Origin: Solimonas variicoloris DSM 15731
GTDB taxonomy: Bacteria; Pseudomonadota; Gammaproteobacteria; Nevskiales; Nevskiaceae
NCBI RefSeq assembly: GCF_000382285.1
Contig: NZ_KB907932.1
Location: 62,001-126,000 of the forward strand
Direction of reading: 5' to 3'
Length of the DNA: 64,000 nucleotides
The notes under the pieces were generated by a model. The model searched no databases. It was not told the DNA's origin and saw only the letters and a program-made list of their open reading frames with translations. The position numbers and the translations under genes are program-made. Positions 1 to 8,900 of the stretch are shown one piece after another. Each line of letters opens with the position of its first letter. The first letter of the stretch is position 1.

Positions 1-473
1 TCGCGCGCCGCGTCGAAGCCCTCGTGCCGTTGCGCGTAGACCTGGAGCAGACGCCAGGTTTTGTCGTCAGCGCCGCCGGCGATGCCGAGATGGCGGCCAC
101 GAAGCTCCGCAAGATCGCGTATGCCGCTGCGCGCGGCGGCCACCAGACCGCCAAGCGCCTGCGGATGCGCCGCGAGCCGGTAGTCGCGTCCCTGCGCGCG
201 CTGCCGCGACACCCAGAACCAGTCGGCGAGCACGATGTCGGCCGCCCCGCCCTGCAGCGCCACGGTCGCAGCATCCGCCGACGCCACCGGCGCCAGTTGC
301 AGCGTGAAACCGTTGGCGGTGTCGAGTCCGGCCCGCTGCAGCCCGTCGAGCTCCCAGGCGACGGTGCCGAAGCCGAGAGCGGCGACACGCACGGGCTCGG
401 CGGCCGACGCCGCGCCGCTCAGCGCCATCGCCAGACCGGCAGCGCGGCCCAGCGCGCACAGCGCGCGCCGCAT
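1..473 (-). CDS. ABC-type substrate-binding protein, partial (C-terminus outside window)
   Basis: This reading frame starts at an ATG at 473 and runs off the left edge, so about 157 N-terminal residues are visible. An N-terminal signal peptide (hydrophobic stretch ending in GAASA about residue 24) is followed by VRVAALGFGTVAWELDGL. Later segments such as AADIVLADWFWVSRQRAQG and the 'dLaELRGRHLGIAG' turn are typical of periplasmic NitT/TauT-type (SsuA/THI5-like) binding proteins, which deliver a small ligand to an ABC importer. The ligand is unknown. The start lies four bases after the stop of the EthD-like gene, so the two are probably co-transcribed. Family assignment is inference from motif style; the permease and ATPase, if present, lie outside the window. 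Confidence 0.7.
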   Translation of the reverse strand, partial: MRRALCALGRAAGLAMALSGAASAAEPVRVAALGFGTVAWELDGLQRAGLDTANGFTLQLAPVASADAATVALQGGAADIVLADWFWVSRQRAQGRDYRLAAHPQALGGLVAAARSGIRDLAELRGRHLGIAGGADDKTWRLLQVYAQRHEGFDAAR

Positions 474-477
474 TGCC

Positions 478-795
478 TCAGGCCTCGACGACGATGGCGG
501 AAATCTGCAGTTGCGGCTGCAAATCGGTGTAGTTCGGCACATCGGCAAGCACGGCGGCACCAGCCGCCGCGAACGCCGCCTCGAAGTGCTCCACCGACGC
601 GAAATACAAATGCGCGGCGGCGACGAACGGGGCCTCGCCGCCACCGCCGCCAGCCAGCCCGCGATCGGCCTCGACGCGCAGCAGTCCATGCGGCGTCAGC
701 CGTTCGCGCACCAGCGCGATGTGACGCTGCGCGTAATAGACGTGGTCGAAACGGGCGCCGGCCTGGTTCGCATACAGCGCGGATACGCGGATCAT
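478..795 (-). CDS. EthD-like small protein
   Basis: A 105-residue protein starting MIRVSALYANQAGARFDHVYY. The pattern 'F..Yy..rHialvrerl...Gl' and the later 'aHLYFaSvehFeaAfa' match the EthD/dimeric alpha-beta barrel family. These are small ferredoxin-fold proteins, often accessory to oxidative catabolism, and EthD itself is needed for ETBE degradation in Rhodococcus. The start is supported by a strong Shine-Dalgarno, GGAGGAGAGAG, directly upstream. It is first in a two-gene unit with the binding protein at 1-473. A near-perfect palindrome lies about 115 bases upstream (909-923). The biochemical role in this organism cannot be deduced from sequence. Confidence 0.75.
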   Translation of the reverse strand: MIRVSALYANQAGARFDHVYYAQRHIALVRERLTPHGLLRVEADRGLAGGGGGEAPFVAAAHLYFASVEHFEAAFAAAGAAVLADVPNYTDLQPQLQISAIVVEA

Positions 796-908
796 CTCTC
801 TCCTCCGGTTCTTGTCGTGTGCCGCTTGTGAAAGCGGACGCGCAAGACCGGTGCCACCGATGAAGAGACGCGGAATCAGCGACTTGGCTGCGAATGCCTG
901 CGCTGTGC

Positions 909-923
909 GTGACACAGTGTCAC
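909..923. promoter_or_regulatory. palindrome, candidate operator upstream of the EthD-like unit
   Basis: GTGACAC-A-GTGTCAC is a perfect 7-1-7 inverted repeat. It overlaps the stop codon of the M48 peptidase gene and lies 114 bases upstream of the EthD-like start. Its size and symmetry suit a dimeric repressor or activator. No regulator gene is adjacent inside the window. Confidence 0.4.
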
Positions 924-1843
924 GTCGGCGGGACGCTCGGCGGCGGGCACAGGCGACGCAGGCGCGACTGCGGCGCCGGATGCGTGTCGCAACAGGCGCT
1001 GAGCCAGCGATCGGTGGCGATGGTCGCCGCCTCGCCGTAGAGCACGCACAAAGCCGCGTGTAGCGGCGCGGCACCGACCTGCGCGACCGCGAAGGCGTCG
1101 GCCTCATGCTCGAAGCGGCGCTGCTGCGCCGCCAGGACGCCGCGCGCGGCGAAGCCCAGCACCGGCAGGATCGCCAGCGTTGCCGGCGGCCAGATCCCGA
1201 TGCCGACCGCAACGAGCATCGCCGCGAACGGCACCGCGAGCAGCGCCAGCGCCACGCGACGGCGGCCGTGATGGTGCCGGTGCCCGTGCGCCAGCTCGTG
1301 CGCGACCACCGCGCGCAAACCGTCGCGGTCGAGCGCGTCGAGCAAGCCCTGCCAGAGAAAGACCTCGGTGCCGCCACGCACCGGCAATGCACGCGCGTTG
1401 CGGCGACCGCCGCCATCGTCGACGGCGATGAAGCGCGCGCCGGCGCAGCCGCAGCGGCGCGCAAGTGCGTCGAGCGCCGCCGCGGTATCCGCCGGCAAGG
1501 CGCGCCAGTGCTCGGCGCGGGGACGCAGCGGCCCGCGTGCCGGGGCACCGAACCGCCATCGCGGCAAACCCCACTGCACGAGCGCAAAGCCGGCGAGCGC
1601 GAGCGCCGCCCCCAGCCAGGGGTGCCATCCCGGCCCGTAGGCCAGGGCCGGCGCCAGCCAGGCCAGCGCCGCAGCACTGGCAAACCAGGCCTCGGCCCGC
1701 CAACGCTTGGCACGCCGCCGGTAGGTCGCCGCAATCGGCGCCGCGAGCGCGGCCTGCGCGCGCAACAGGCGCGACTCGCGCGCGTGCAGCGGCATGGCGA
1801 CGAGCACCGGCAGCAGCGCACAGATCAGCAGAGCGACGGTCAT
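920..1843 (-). CDS. M48-family membrane metallopeptidase
   Basis: A 307-residue protein. HELAH at residues 182-186 is the HExxH zinc site, and E245 in FEHEAD supplies the third-ligand ExxAD pattern of M48 (HtpX/Oma1-type) peptidases. Hydrophobic segments at about 3-18, 53-95 and 197-235 indicate an integral membrane protein with its catalytic domain near the membrane. M48 peptidases typically handle membrane protein quality control. I chose the ATG at 1843 because GGAG lies about 14 bases upstream and it gives an N-terminal membrane segment; the open frame continues further upstream without similarity. It lacks the usual HtpX N-terminus, so I give no symbol. Confidence 0.8.
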   Translation of the reverse strand: MTVALLICALLPVLVAMPLHARESRLLRAQAALAAPIAATYRRRAKRWRAEAWFASAAALAWLAPALAYGPGWHPWLGAALALAGFALVQWGLPRWRFGAPARGPLRPRAEHWRALPADTAAALDALARRCGCAGARFIAVDDGGGRRNARALPVRGGTEVFLWQGLLDALDRDGLRAVVAHELAHGHRHHHGRRRVALALLAVPFAAMLVAVGIGIWPPATLAILPVLGFAARGVLAAQQRRFEHEADAFAVAQVGAAPLHAALCVLYGEAATIATDRWLSACCDTHPAPQSRLRRLCPPPSVPPT

Positions 1844-2139
1844 CTCGGGCAGCCCGCTCCGGACGGAGGACGCGGCGAGCTTACGGCAATGCGCGCGGAC
1901 CACGAGTCCGCATCGGATCGCATGCCTCGGCACCGGCACAGCCGGCCGGATCGCCGCGACCTCGCCGCCGGCGTCGCTGCCGTCGGCGCCGGCACACGGA
2001 ACGAAGCCGGAAACGGCGGCGCGCCCGGGGCACGCCGGTGCCGGGCACGGCGCCGCAACGAGGGATAGCGCAAGGAAAGAAAACGGGAGGCAGGCATCGC
2101 ACACTGCCCGTCGCCGACCGCGCCGGAACGGCGCGGGGC

Positions 2140-2226
2140 TGGTGCCGAAGGTGGGACTCGAACCCACACGCTTTTAAGGGCGGCGGATTTTGAGTCCGCT
2201 GCGTCTACCGATTCCGCCACTTCGGC
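2140..2226 (-). tRNA. tRNA-Leu (anticodon CAA)
   Basis: An 87-nt cloverleaf with acceptor stem GCCGAAG/CTTCGGC, encoded CCA (tgg at 2140-2142) and a T-arm with GGTTCGAGTCC. The anticodon arm GCGGA-CTCAAAA-TCCGC gives anticodon CAA. The long variable arm marks a class II tRNA. Confidence 0.96.
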
Positions 2227-2308
2227 GCGGCCGGCGATTATAGGGGCGTCGCGGCGCCACGACCAATGCGCCGGCCATCGACATCGCTCGCCGGCGCCGG
2301 AAATAGGC

Positions 2309-2373
2309 GAGCCCCAGGGGGACTGGGGCTCGGGGGGTGACCGTCCGGCATCTTCAGGGGTGACCCCGGACGG
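2309..2373. repeat. two adjacent intergenic hairpins with a repeated GGGGTGACC
   Basis: The first hairpin has arms GAGCCCCA (2309-2316) and TGGGGCTC (2324-2331). The second has arms CCGTCCGG (2341-2348) and CCGGACGG (2366-2373). The motif GGGGTGACC occurs at about 2334 and again at 2357. No long T-run follows, so a plain terminator is not the best reading; it could be a small dispersed repeat. Confidence 0.45.
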
Positions 2374-2502
2374 TTGGGTCGAGCGCGCGAAGCGTCGATC
2401 CGGTATCGATACTAGGCCCGCACCGGCCGGCCTGCGGTCACCGACGCGCTCGCAATTGTTTCACTCGGTAACTTCCGCTCAGGAAGCGGCGCCCGAAAAC
2501 AC

Positions 2503-2526
2503 GAAAGCGGCCCGCAGGCCGCTTTC
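2503..2526 (-). terminator. terminator hairpin of the outer-membrane protein gene
   Basis: A perfect 10-bp stem, GAAAGCGGCC/GGCCGCTTTC, with loop CGCA starts 21 bases after the stop at 2548. On the minus strand it is followed by GTGTTTTC, a short T-run. Confidence 0.75.
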
Positions 2527-2547
2527 GCGCATCGCATCCGCGACGGA

Positions 2548-3303
2548 TCAGAGCTTGAAGTCGAGACGCACGCCGGCGTGGTAGCCGTAGGTGCGCGCTT
2601 CGCGCTCGGCATAGAACACCGTGCCGCCGCCGCCGATGCGGACGTCGGGCCAGCGGCTGTCCTGGCTCACGTAGACCGGCACTTCGAGATTCAGGCCGAA
2701 GCTCAGCGAGTCGAAGTCGACCTTGCCGTTGCTGTTCTCGAGGCGCAGGTGCGAATAGCCGATCGGCGCCGACACTTCGAGGAAACGGAACAGATTGCCG
2801 GTCGGCACGACGTAGAGACCGTACATCTGGTTGGTCTCGACCTTGCCCGAGGACTTGCCGTCCTCGTTCTTGATGCCGAACTGCGCTTCGATGCCGATCG
2901 ACGGCAGCAGACGCGTGCCGACGCGCAGGCGGTAGAAGTCGGAATCGAAGTCGTCGCCGCCGAGCGCGTTCTTGAGGCTGTCCTTCGACAGCGAAGTGCT
3001 CAGTGCCGCGTAGTCGATGCCGCCGTAGACGTAGATCGGATCGCGGTGCGGCGCGCTGGCGCTGTCGTCGCTGCCGCTGTCTTCGGATGCCGAGGTCTCG
3101 ACCGCTTCGCTGCCCGCGGCTTCGGCGCCGGCGGCGCTGCTGTCGGTGGCAAGCGGATCGGCAACGGCTTCAGCCGGCGCGGCGGCCTCGACCGGAGCCG
3201 CGCCTTCGTCGGCCGGTGCAGCCGATTCCTGCGCATAAGCCGGGACGATGAAACCTGCGGCCAGCAGCGCGGCGCCAACAGGCCAATAACGACGGTGCTT
3301 CAT
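2548..3303 (-). CDS. outer-membrane beta-barrel protein (OmpA-like barrel fold)
   Basis: A 251-residue protein with a signal peptide (cleavage near AYA-QE at about residue 24). Next comes a low-complexity Ala/Glu/Pro/Ser linker (about 26-85), then a barrel of about 165 residues starting DPIYVYGGIDYA. Alternating hydrophobic strands such as FYRLRVGTRLLPSIGIEAQFG and a C-terminal ...GVRLDFKL ending in aromatic-x-hydrophobic are typical of small 8-stranded porin-like barrels. No specific ligand is evident. It is monocistronic, with a terminator directly downstream. The acidic linker may sit at the periplasmic face. Family level only; substrate unknown. Confidence 0.75.
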   Translation of the reverse strand: MKHRRYWPVGAALLAAGFIVPAYAQESAAPADEGAAPVEAAAPAEAVADPLATDSSAAGAEAAGSEAVETSASEDSGSDDSASAPHRDPIYVYGGIDYAALSTSLSKDSLKNALGGDDFDSDFYRLRVGTRLLPSIGIEAQFGIKNEDGKSSGKVETNQMYGLYVVPTGNLFRFLEVSAPIGYSHLRLENSNGKVDFDSLSFGLNLEVPVYVSQDSRWPDVRIGGGGTVFYAEREARTYGYHAGVRLDFKL

Positions 3304-3526
3304 GAACTACCCCCTTCCCATTCCATGGCCCGGCTTTTCGCCGGTTCGTTTAATAGCGCTCGGAATGTTCGTCGATTTTCCCCCTCAAATCCAGTAAAGC
3401 GGCGGCCGCGGATGCGGCGCATGCAGGACGACCCGGCCGCCGGACGCACGCACGCTACGCAGACCGGACGAGCGCAATCGGCCGGCGCATTCTCTATAGT
3501 GCGGGCTTCATCCGCCGACCCTCCTC

Positions 3527-4126
3527 ATGTACGCCGAGACCCGCTACTGCAACGCCTGCGGCCACGAAATCGAGTTCCGCGTACCGGACGGCGATCATCT
3601 GCCGCGCCACGTCTGCCCGAACTGCGGGCACATCCAGTACCGCAACCCGAAAGTCATCGTCGGCGTCATTCCGGAAAACGCGGACGGCCGCGTGCTGATG
3701 TGCCGGCGCAACATCGAACCGCGGCTCGGCCTGTGGACCTTTCCGGCCGGTTTCATGGAACTCGGCGAAACCAGCGGCCAGGGCGCCGCGCGCGAGGCCA
3801 TGGAGGAAGCGCAGGCCGATGTCGAGATCGATGACCTGCTGATGGTCATCAACGTCCCGTACGTCAGTCAGGTCTACATGATCCATCGCGGCACGCTGCG
3901 CACCGAGCACTACGGCCCGACCTTCGAGAGCTCCGAGGTACGGCTGATGCGCGAGGACGAGATTCCCTGGGACGACATCGCCTTCCCGACGATCTGGCAC
4001 AGCCTCAAGCAGTTCTTCGCCGACCGCCGTGCCGGCGCCTACGCGACGCACAGCCTCGACCTCGCCTACCGTCCCAAGCCGCCGCAGCGTGCCGAAGTCG
4101 CCGGCGACGATCCGCTGACACCCTGA
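3527..4126 (+). CDS. Nudix hydrolase with N-terminal zinc ribbon
   Basis: A 199-residue protein. Cys8, Cys11, Cys30 and Cys33 (CNAC and CPNC) form a zinc ribbon. The Nudix box runs from Gly75 through Glu81 and REAMEE (89-94), so the metal-binding glutamates are present. The usual Gly near the box end is Gln96, a deviation also compatible with this zinc-ribbon group. It resembles the C-terminal part of NudC-like NADH pyrophosphatases but is shorter and lacks the large N-terminal domain. The substrate is therefore open: a nucleotide-sugar or dinucleotide diphosphate. A TATAGT (3495-3500) could be its -10 box. Confidence 0.85.
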   Translation: MYAETRYCNACGHEIEFRVPDGDHLPRHVCPNCGHIQYRNPKVIVGVIPENADGRVLMCRRNIEPRLGLWTFPAGFMELGETSGQGAAREAMEEAQADVEIDDLLMVINVPYVSQVYMIHRGTLRTEHYGPTFESSEVRLMREDEIPWDDIAFPTIWHSLKQFFADRRAGAYATHSLDLAYRPKPPQRAEVAGDDPLTP

Positions 4127-4241
4127 ACGCCGCGCGCTGCCCCCCAGAACGGGTATCCCCGTATGGGGAGCGGACAGTCTCGTCCCCGGCCGCCAAGCTG
4201 GCGGCGCCCGATCTGCGGGCCCACGCCTCCCGGGGAAAACC

Positions 4242-5384
4242 ATGCCACACACGATCCACTTCAAGCGGCCGCTGCGCGCGGCCGGCTTCGCCTTCACGCT
4301 GTTCGCCGGAACGCTGCTCGGCGCCTGCGGCGGCGGCGACAACCATGACGGCGGCGGTGGCGCCGCCGACGTCGGCACCGCCGATCTCAGCGCCGGCGGC
4401 GCCAAGGCCCAGGTCGGCACCTTCGCGCAAATGATCCAGGCGCTCGGCGCCCTCGATGCGCTGCAGCCGCCGGCTGCGGAAGCCGCGGCGCGGGCCCGTC
4501 CGCTCGCCAAGGCCGCACGCGTGCCTGCCAAGGCCAGCGAGGCCTGCCCCGACGGCGGCACCATCACGTCGAGCGGCCCGACCAGCAAGAACGTCGGCTC
4601 GCCGTTCACGAACCAGGCGATGTCGGTGAGCGGCGCGCAGGCCAGCGACTGCCGCTACCACGAGACCTACAGCGAGGACGGCACCGACGTCGATCTGACG
4701 CTGCTCGTCAACGGCAGCACCGAGGGCGGCAGCGTCGAGGACGGCGGCCAGTACGTGGAATACGCGCGCGTCGGCAGCAGCGCGCAGCCGTTCCGCTTCG
4801 ACTACCGGATCAAAACCGACAGCACGCAGCAGGGCTACAGCGTCAGCGCCGATCTCGATCTCGGCATCGGGGTCGACTACCGCGATGACTATCGCGAAGG
4901 CGCCAGCGACAACGAAGACCGCTTCGCGCTGGCGATGGACGGCGACTACACGGCCCGCGCGTCCGCCAACGGCCAGAGCGGCAGCAACAGCGGCGACTTC
5001 ACGTACTACATCGGCACGCACGATGCGCCGTTCACGGCGAAGTCCGACGCCGACGGCACCGTGATCGCCGGCCAGTACGGCTTTCGCATGACCGGTGTGC
5101 AGGCGCAGACCTGCCCGAGCGGCGCCGTCGACGTCGCCACCGAAACGCCGCTCGTCGACAGCGACGGCCAGATCGCCAGCCCGTTCGCCGGCGGCAAGCT
5201 GACGTTCGCCAGTGGCGGCAAGACCGCGAAGGTGACGTTCAACGCCGACGGCACCGTCACGGTCGACGGCTCGGACGGACAGAGCGAAACCTTCGACTAC
5301 GCGCAGGCGCTCGCCGCCGCGGCGCCCTGCGCCGGCTACGGCCTCGCCGGCCTGTACCTCGCCGCCGGCCTCGGCGCGCGCTGA
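4242..5384 (+). CDS. hypothetical lipoprotein
   Basis: A 380-residue protein whose signal sequence ends in the lipobox LLGAC, giving lipidation at Cys29, followed by a Gly/Asp-rich linker. The mature region is rich in Asp, Ser, Thr and Gly with repeating amphipathic strands (for example YSVSADLDLGIGVDY), suggesting a beta-sandwich or beta-helix-like fold. It has three to four scattered cysteines. I recognise no family. It stands alone, with a Nudix gene upstream and fdxA downstream. The C-terminal tail AGLYLAAGLGAR is hydrophobic. Probably an outer-membrane lipoprotein facing the periplasm or surface; function unknown. Confidence 0.7.
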   Translation: MPHTIHFKRPLRAAGFAFTLFAGTLLGACGGGDNHDGGGGAADVGTADLSAGGAKAQVGTFAQMIQALGALDALQPPAAEAAARARPLAKAARVPAKASEACPDGGTITSSGPTSKNVGSPFTNQAMSVSGAQASDCRYHETYSEDGTDVDLTLLVNGSTEGGSVEDGGQYVEYARVGSSAQPFRFDYRIKTDSTQQGYSVSADLDLGIGVDYRDDYREGASDNEDRFALAMDGDYTARASANGQSGSNSGDFTYYIGTHDAPFTAKSDADGTVIAGQYGFRMTGVQAQTCPSGAVDVATETPLVDSDGQIASPFAGGKLTFASGGKTAKVTFNADGTVTVDGSDGQSETFDYAQALAAAAPCAGYGLAGLYLAAGLGAR

Positions 5385-5395
5385 CGACGACGGCG

Positions 5396-5419
5396 GAACG
5401 GGGGACGCCTCCCCCGTTC
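5396..5419 (+). terminator. hairpin after the lipoprotein gene
   Basis: A 9-bp perfect stem, GAACGGGGG/CCCCCGTTC, with loop ACGCCT begins 12 bases after the stop. There is no clear T-run, so it is either a weak intrinsic terminator or an RNA-stabilising hairpin. Confidence 0.5.
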
Positions 5420-5494
5420 TGCCGACGTCGCGCCACGGCAATGGTTTAAACTATGCGCCCCGTAGAACCGACCGCTTCAAGCAGCGAGCGCATC

Positions 5495-5818
5495 ATGACC
5501 TTCGTCGTTACCGAGAACTGCATCAAGTGCAAGTACACCGACTGCGTGGAAGTCTGCCCGGTCGACTGCTTCCATGAAGGCCCGAACTTTCTCGTGATCG
5601 ATCCCGAAGAGTGTATCGACTGCACGCTGTGCGAGCCGGAGTGCCCGGCCAACGCGATCTTCGCGGAAGACGATCTGCCGGCGGATCAGGCCGACTTCAA
5701 GGCGCTCAATGCCGATCTCGCCAAGAAATGGCCGGTCATCACCGAGAAGAAGGACATGGCGCCGGATGCCAAGGAATGGGACGGCAAGCCGGGCAAGCGC
5801 GACCTGCTCGAAACCTGA
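5495..5818 (+). CDS. fdxA: 7Fe ferredoxin FdxA
   Basis: A 107-residue protein starting [20 protein letters not shown]. Cysteines at 9, 12, 17, 21 and 25 and the second cluster at 40, 43, 46 and 50 match the [3Fe-4S][4Fe-4S] ferredoxins of the Azotobacter FdI type. These are soluble low-potential electron carriers in the cytoplasm. I used the ATG at 5495 because the family N-terminus is MTFVVT; an in-frame ATG at 5453 would add 14 unrelated residues. TAAACT at 5447-5452 may be the -10 element. A strong terminator follows, so the gene is monocistronic. Confidence 0.93.
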   Translation: MTFVVTENCIKCKYTDCVEVCPVDCFHEGPNFLVIDPEECIDCTLCEPECPANAIFAEDDLPADQADFKALNADLAKKWPVITEKKDMAPDAKEWDGKPGKRDLLET

Positions 5819-5840
5819 GCACCGCTCGCGCGGTGCCCGA

Positions 5841-5878
5841 AGCGCGGCAGGCCGAGCAGCCTGCCGCGCTTTTCTTTT
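5841..5878 (+). terminator. rho-independent terminator of fdxA
   Basis: An 11-bp perfect stem, AGCGCGGCAGG/CCTGCCGCGCT, is followed by TTTCTTTT, a clear T-rich tail 20 bases after the fdxA stop. Confidence 0.9.
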
Positions 5879-5917
5879 GCCCGCCGCCCCGCCAGACGCG
5901 GCGCGCGCCGGCGCCGT

Positions 5918-8900
5918 TCAGACCTCGATCGGCTGCCAGCGCAGCGCCGGCTCGTCGAGCAGCGGCAGGTACAGCGCCGCGCGCACCGGCTGCGGTCCGT
6001 GGCGACGCAGCAGGTCGGCGTAGGTCTGCAGCTGGCGCTGATAGCGGCGCCGTTCCTCGGCGACGAAGGCGTCGAGTTCGCCGCCCTCGTGGCGGCTGGT
6101 CTTGAAGTCGACGATCCAGCGCACGCCGTCGGCGTCGATGAAGCTGCGGTCGATCACGAAACGCTGCGCGCGGCCGTCGAGCCAGGCCGTCAGCGCCCAT
6201 TCGCTGCGCGCCTCGCGATGGGCCGGATCGAACAGCCAGCGCCCGCGCGGATCGTCGAGCAGCGCCTGCAGCGCACGCTGCACGAGCTGCGCCGCGCCGC
6301 CCAGGCTCGCCGCCGGCACGCCGGCCTCGGCCAGCTCCTGCGGCAGACCGTGCGCGAGCGCCGCCAGCCGCACCGCGTCCCATTGCGCCAGATCGCCGGC
6401 GGCGAGCCGCTCGGCCCAGCGGTGGAAGACGACGCCGATCAGGCGCGCAACTTCACCGGCCCATTCGAAGGCCGGCGTCAGCGCCGGCACCGGCGCTTCA
6501 GCGGCGGACAGCGACCAGGCCGGCAACGGCGGCGCCTGCCAACCGGCGACGAGGCGGCGCAGCGGCGGCGGCGGCGCGGCCCCGAGGGCGTCGAACGTGG
6601 CCGCTGCGGCCGGCGCCGGTGGCGGTGCGCCGGCGGCCGCAGCGACGTAATCGGCGGCGACGGCCGGCCACAGCCGCGCCAGCAGGCTGCTCGGCGGCGG
6701 CGCCTTGGGCGCGCCGTCGGCATCGCGCGCGACGCTGCCGAGCAGATGCAGGCGGCGCCGCGCGCGCGTCGCCGCGACATACAGCAAGCGCCCGTCCTCG
6801 TGCAGCTGCTTGTCGGCGGCCAGGCTGCGGATATAGGCGTAGGTCGCATCGCTCTCGTCGCCGCGCGCGTGGATCGGCGCGAGCACCAGCTGCGCGCGTC
6901 CGTCGGCGTCGATGCGGCGATCGAAGACGATCGGCGGCGGCGTATCGCTGCGCGTCGTGCGGCCGAGGCCGGGCACGATCACGGTGTCGAACTCCAGGCC
7001 CTTGGACTTGTGGATCGTCATCAGGCTCAGGCGCCCGTCGGCGAGCGGATCGGGCGTCGCCTTGAGATTGGCGAGCGCCAGATCGAGCGCGTCGAGATCC
7101 GCCAGCGCCGGTCCCTGCGCGAGCGTTTCGAGCCGCGCGAAGAACTGCTGCGCATCGTTGAGATCGCGCGTCTCGCGCACCGCGGCCGGACCGCCGAGGG
7201 CGAGCCAGACGCCCTCGACCCAGCGCCGCAGGGGCTTGCGTCCCTGCTGCGCGAGCGCCGCCTCGAGCACGTCGAGCGCGCGGGCCAGCCGGCCGCGACC
7301 ATCGGCGCCGAGCCGCGCAAGGCGCTGCGGATCGCGCAGCGCCGTCAGCAGCGGCTGACGCGGCGGCACGCCGTCGGCGAGCGCATGAAGATCGGCGAGG
7401 CGCAGGCCGCACCACGGCGCGCGCAGGATCGCCAGCCAGGCGACGCGATCCATCGGCAGCAGCAGCGCGCGCGTCAGGGCACGCAAGTCTTCGATCACCG
7501 GACGGCTGGCGAGACTTTCGAGATCGACCGCCTGGTAGCGCAGCCCGGCCGCGCGCAGCGCCGGCATCAGCTCGTCGAGATGCGTGCGGCTGCGCACCAG
7601 CACGGCGATGCTGCCGTCGGCGTCGGCGGCGCGTGCCTCGCGCACCAGCTCGACGATGCGGCGGGCTTCGCTGCGCGCGTCGTCCTCGCCGGACGGCCCG
7701 GCGAACTGCGGATGGACGACGACCGCCGGGCCCACCTCGGCCGCGCGCGTCGCGGTCGCCGCGCTGTACGGCACGGCGCTGCGCCCGACGTCCTCGCGCG
7801 GCGGCAGCACCTGCGCGAACGCGGCGTTGACCCAGTCGACGAGGCCGGCGCGCGAGCGGAAGTTGCATTGCAGGCGCAGCGCTTCCAGCGGCAGCGCGGC
7901 GACGCCGTCGCGGCGCGCGCGCAGGTACAGGCCGACGTCGGCTTCGCGAAAACGGTAAATGCTCTGCATCGGATCGCCGACCACGAACAGCGTGCGGCCG
8001 TCGCCGTCCTGCCAGCCGGCGGTGAGCCGCGTCAGCAGGCGGTATTGCGTCGCCGAGGTGTCCTGGAATTCGTCGACCAGCAGATGATGGATGCGGTAAT
8101 CGAAGGCCAGCGCCAGATCGGTCGGGGCTTCGTCGCTGCCGAGCGCGGCGACCGCTTGCGCGGCGACTTCGGCAAAATCGACTGCGCCATGCGCCGCGAA
8201 CACGACACGCAGCTGCGCAGCGGCGAGCTTGAGCACGTCGAGCAGCGCCTGCAGTACCTCCCACTGCGCATCGTCGTAGGCCGGCGCCGGCAGGCTGCGC
8301 AAACGCTGCAGCAGGTCGAGCAGGCCGTCCTGCGCGGCGAGATCGGCGATCAGCTGCAGGTGCGCGTCGCGCGGCGGGCCGAGCTGCTCCTTCTCGGCCT
8401 TGCTCTTGCCGGCGGGGAAACCACAGCGCGCGTCGATCTTCTGCCGCCAGTCGCCATCCTTCTTCAGCACCAGCTCGACCAGCGCGAGCCAGCGCGGCAG
8501 CTGTGCCGGCGCGACCGGCGGCCATGTGCCGTCGCGCAGCGCGTGCAGCGCCAGCTCCGGCTGCGCGGCGTAGAGCTGCGACGAGGCGTGCGCGGCGGAG
8601 GCCAGCCAGATCTCGCGCTGTGGCGCGGCGATCGCCGCGTCGGCCGCGCCGAGCGCGGTGCGGACGATCGCCTCCAGCGCGGCTTCGAGTTCGACGCGCG
8701 CGGCGCGGCCGCCCTCGGTCGCGAAGTGCAGCCACTGATCACGGCGGCCGAGCAGCGCGACCAGCTGTTCCTCGAGCAGGCCGCTGCGGTTGTCGAAATG
8801 GCGCAGCACGCGCGCCAGCGGTTCGCGATACGGCGTCTCGGCCTCGAGCATCGCCAGCGTCGCGCGCGCCGCCTCGCGGTACAGCGGCTCGGCTTCGGCG

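Larger units (their letters stand above)
2227..2547. other. non-coding gap with two hairpins and a terminator
   Basis: About 320 bases lie between tRNA-Leu and the outer-membrane protein gene. No convincing reading frame is present. The gap contains two adjacent inverted repeats (2309-2331 and 2341-2373) and the terminator hairpin of the following gene (2503-2526). The rest holds nothing I recognise. Confidence 0.6.
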
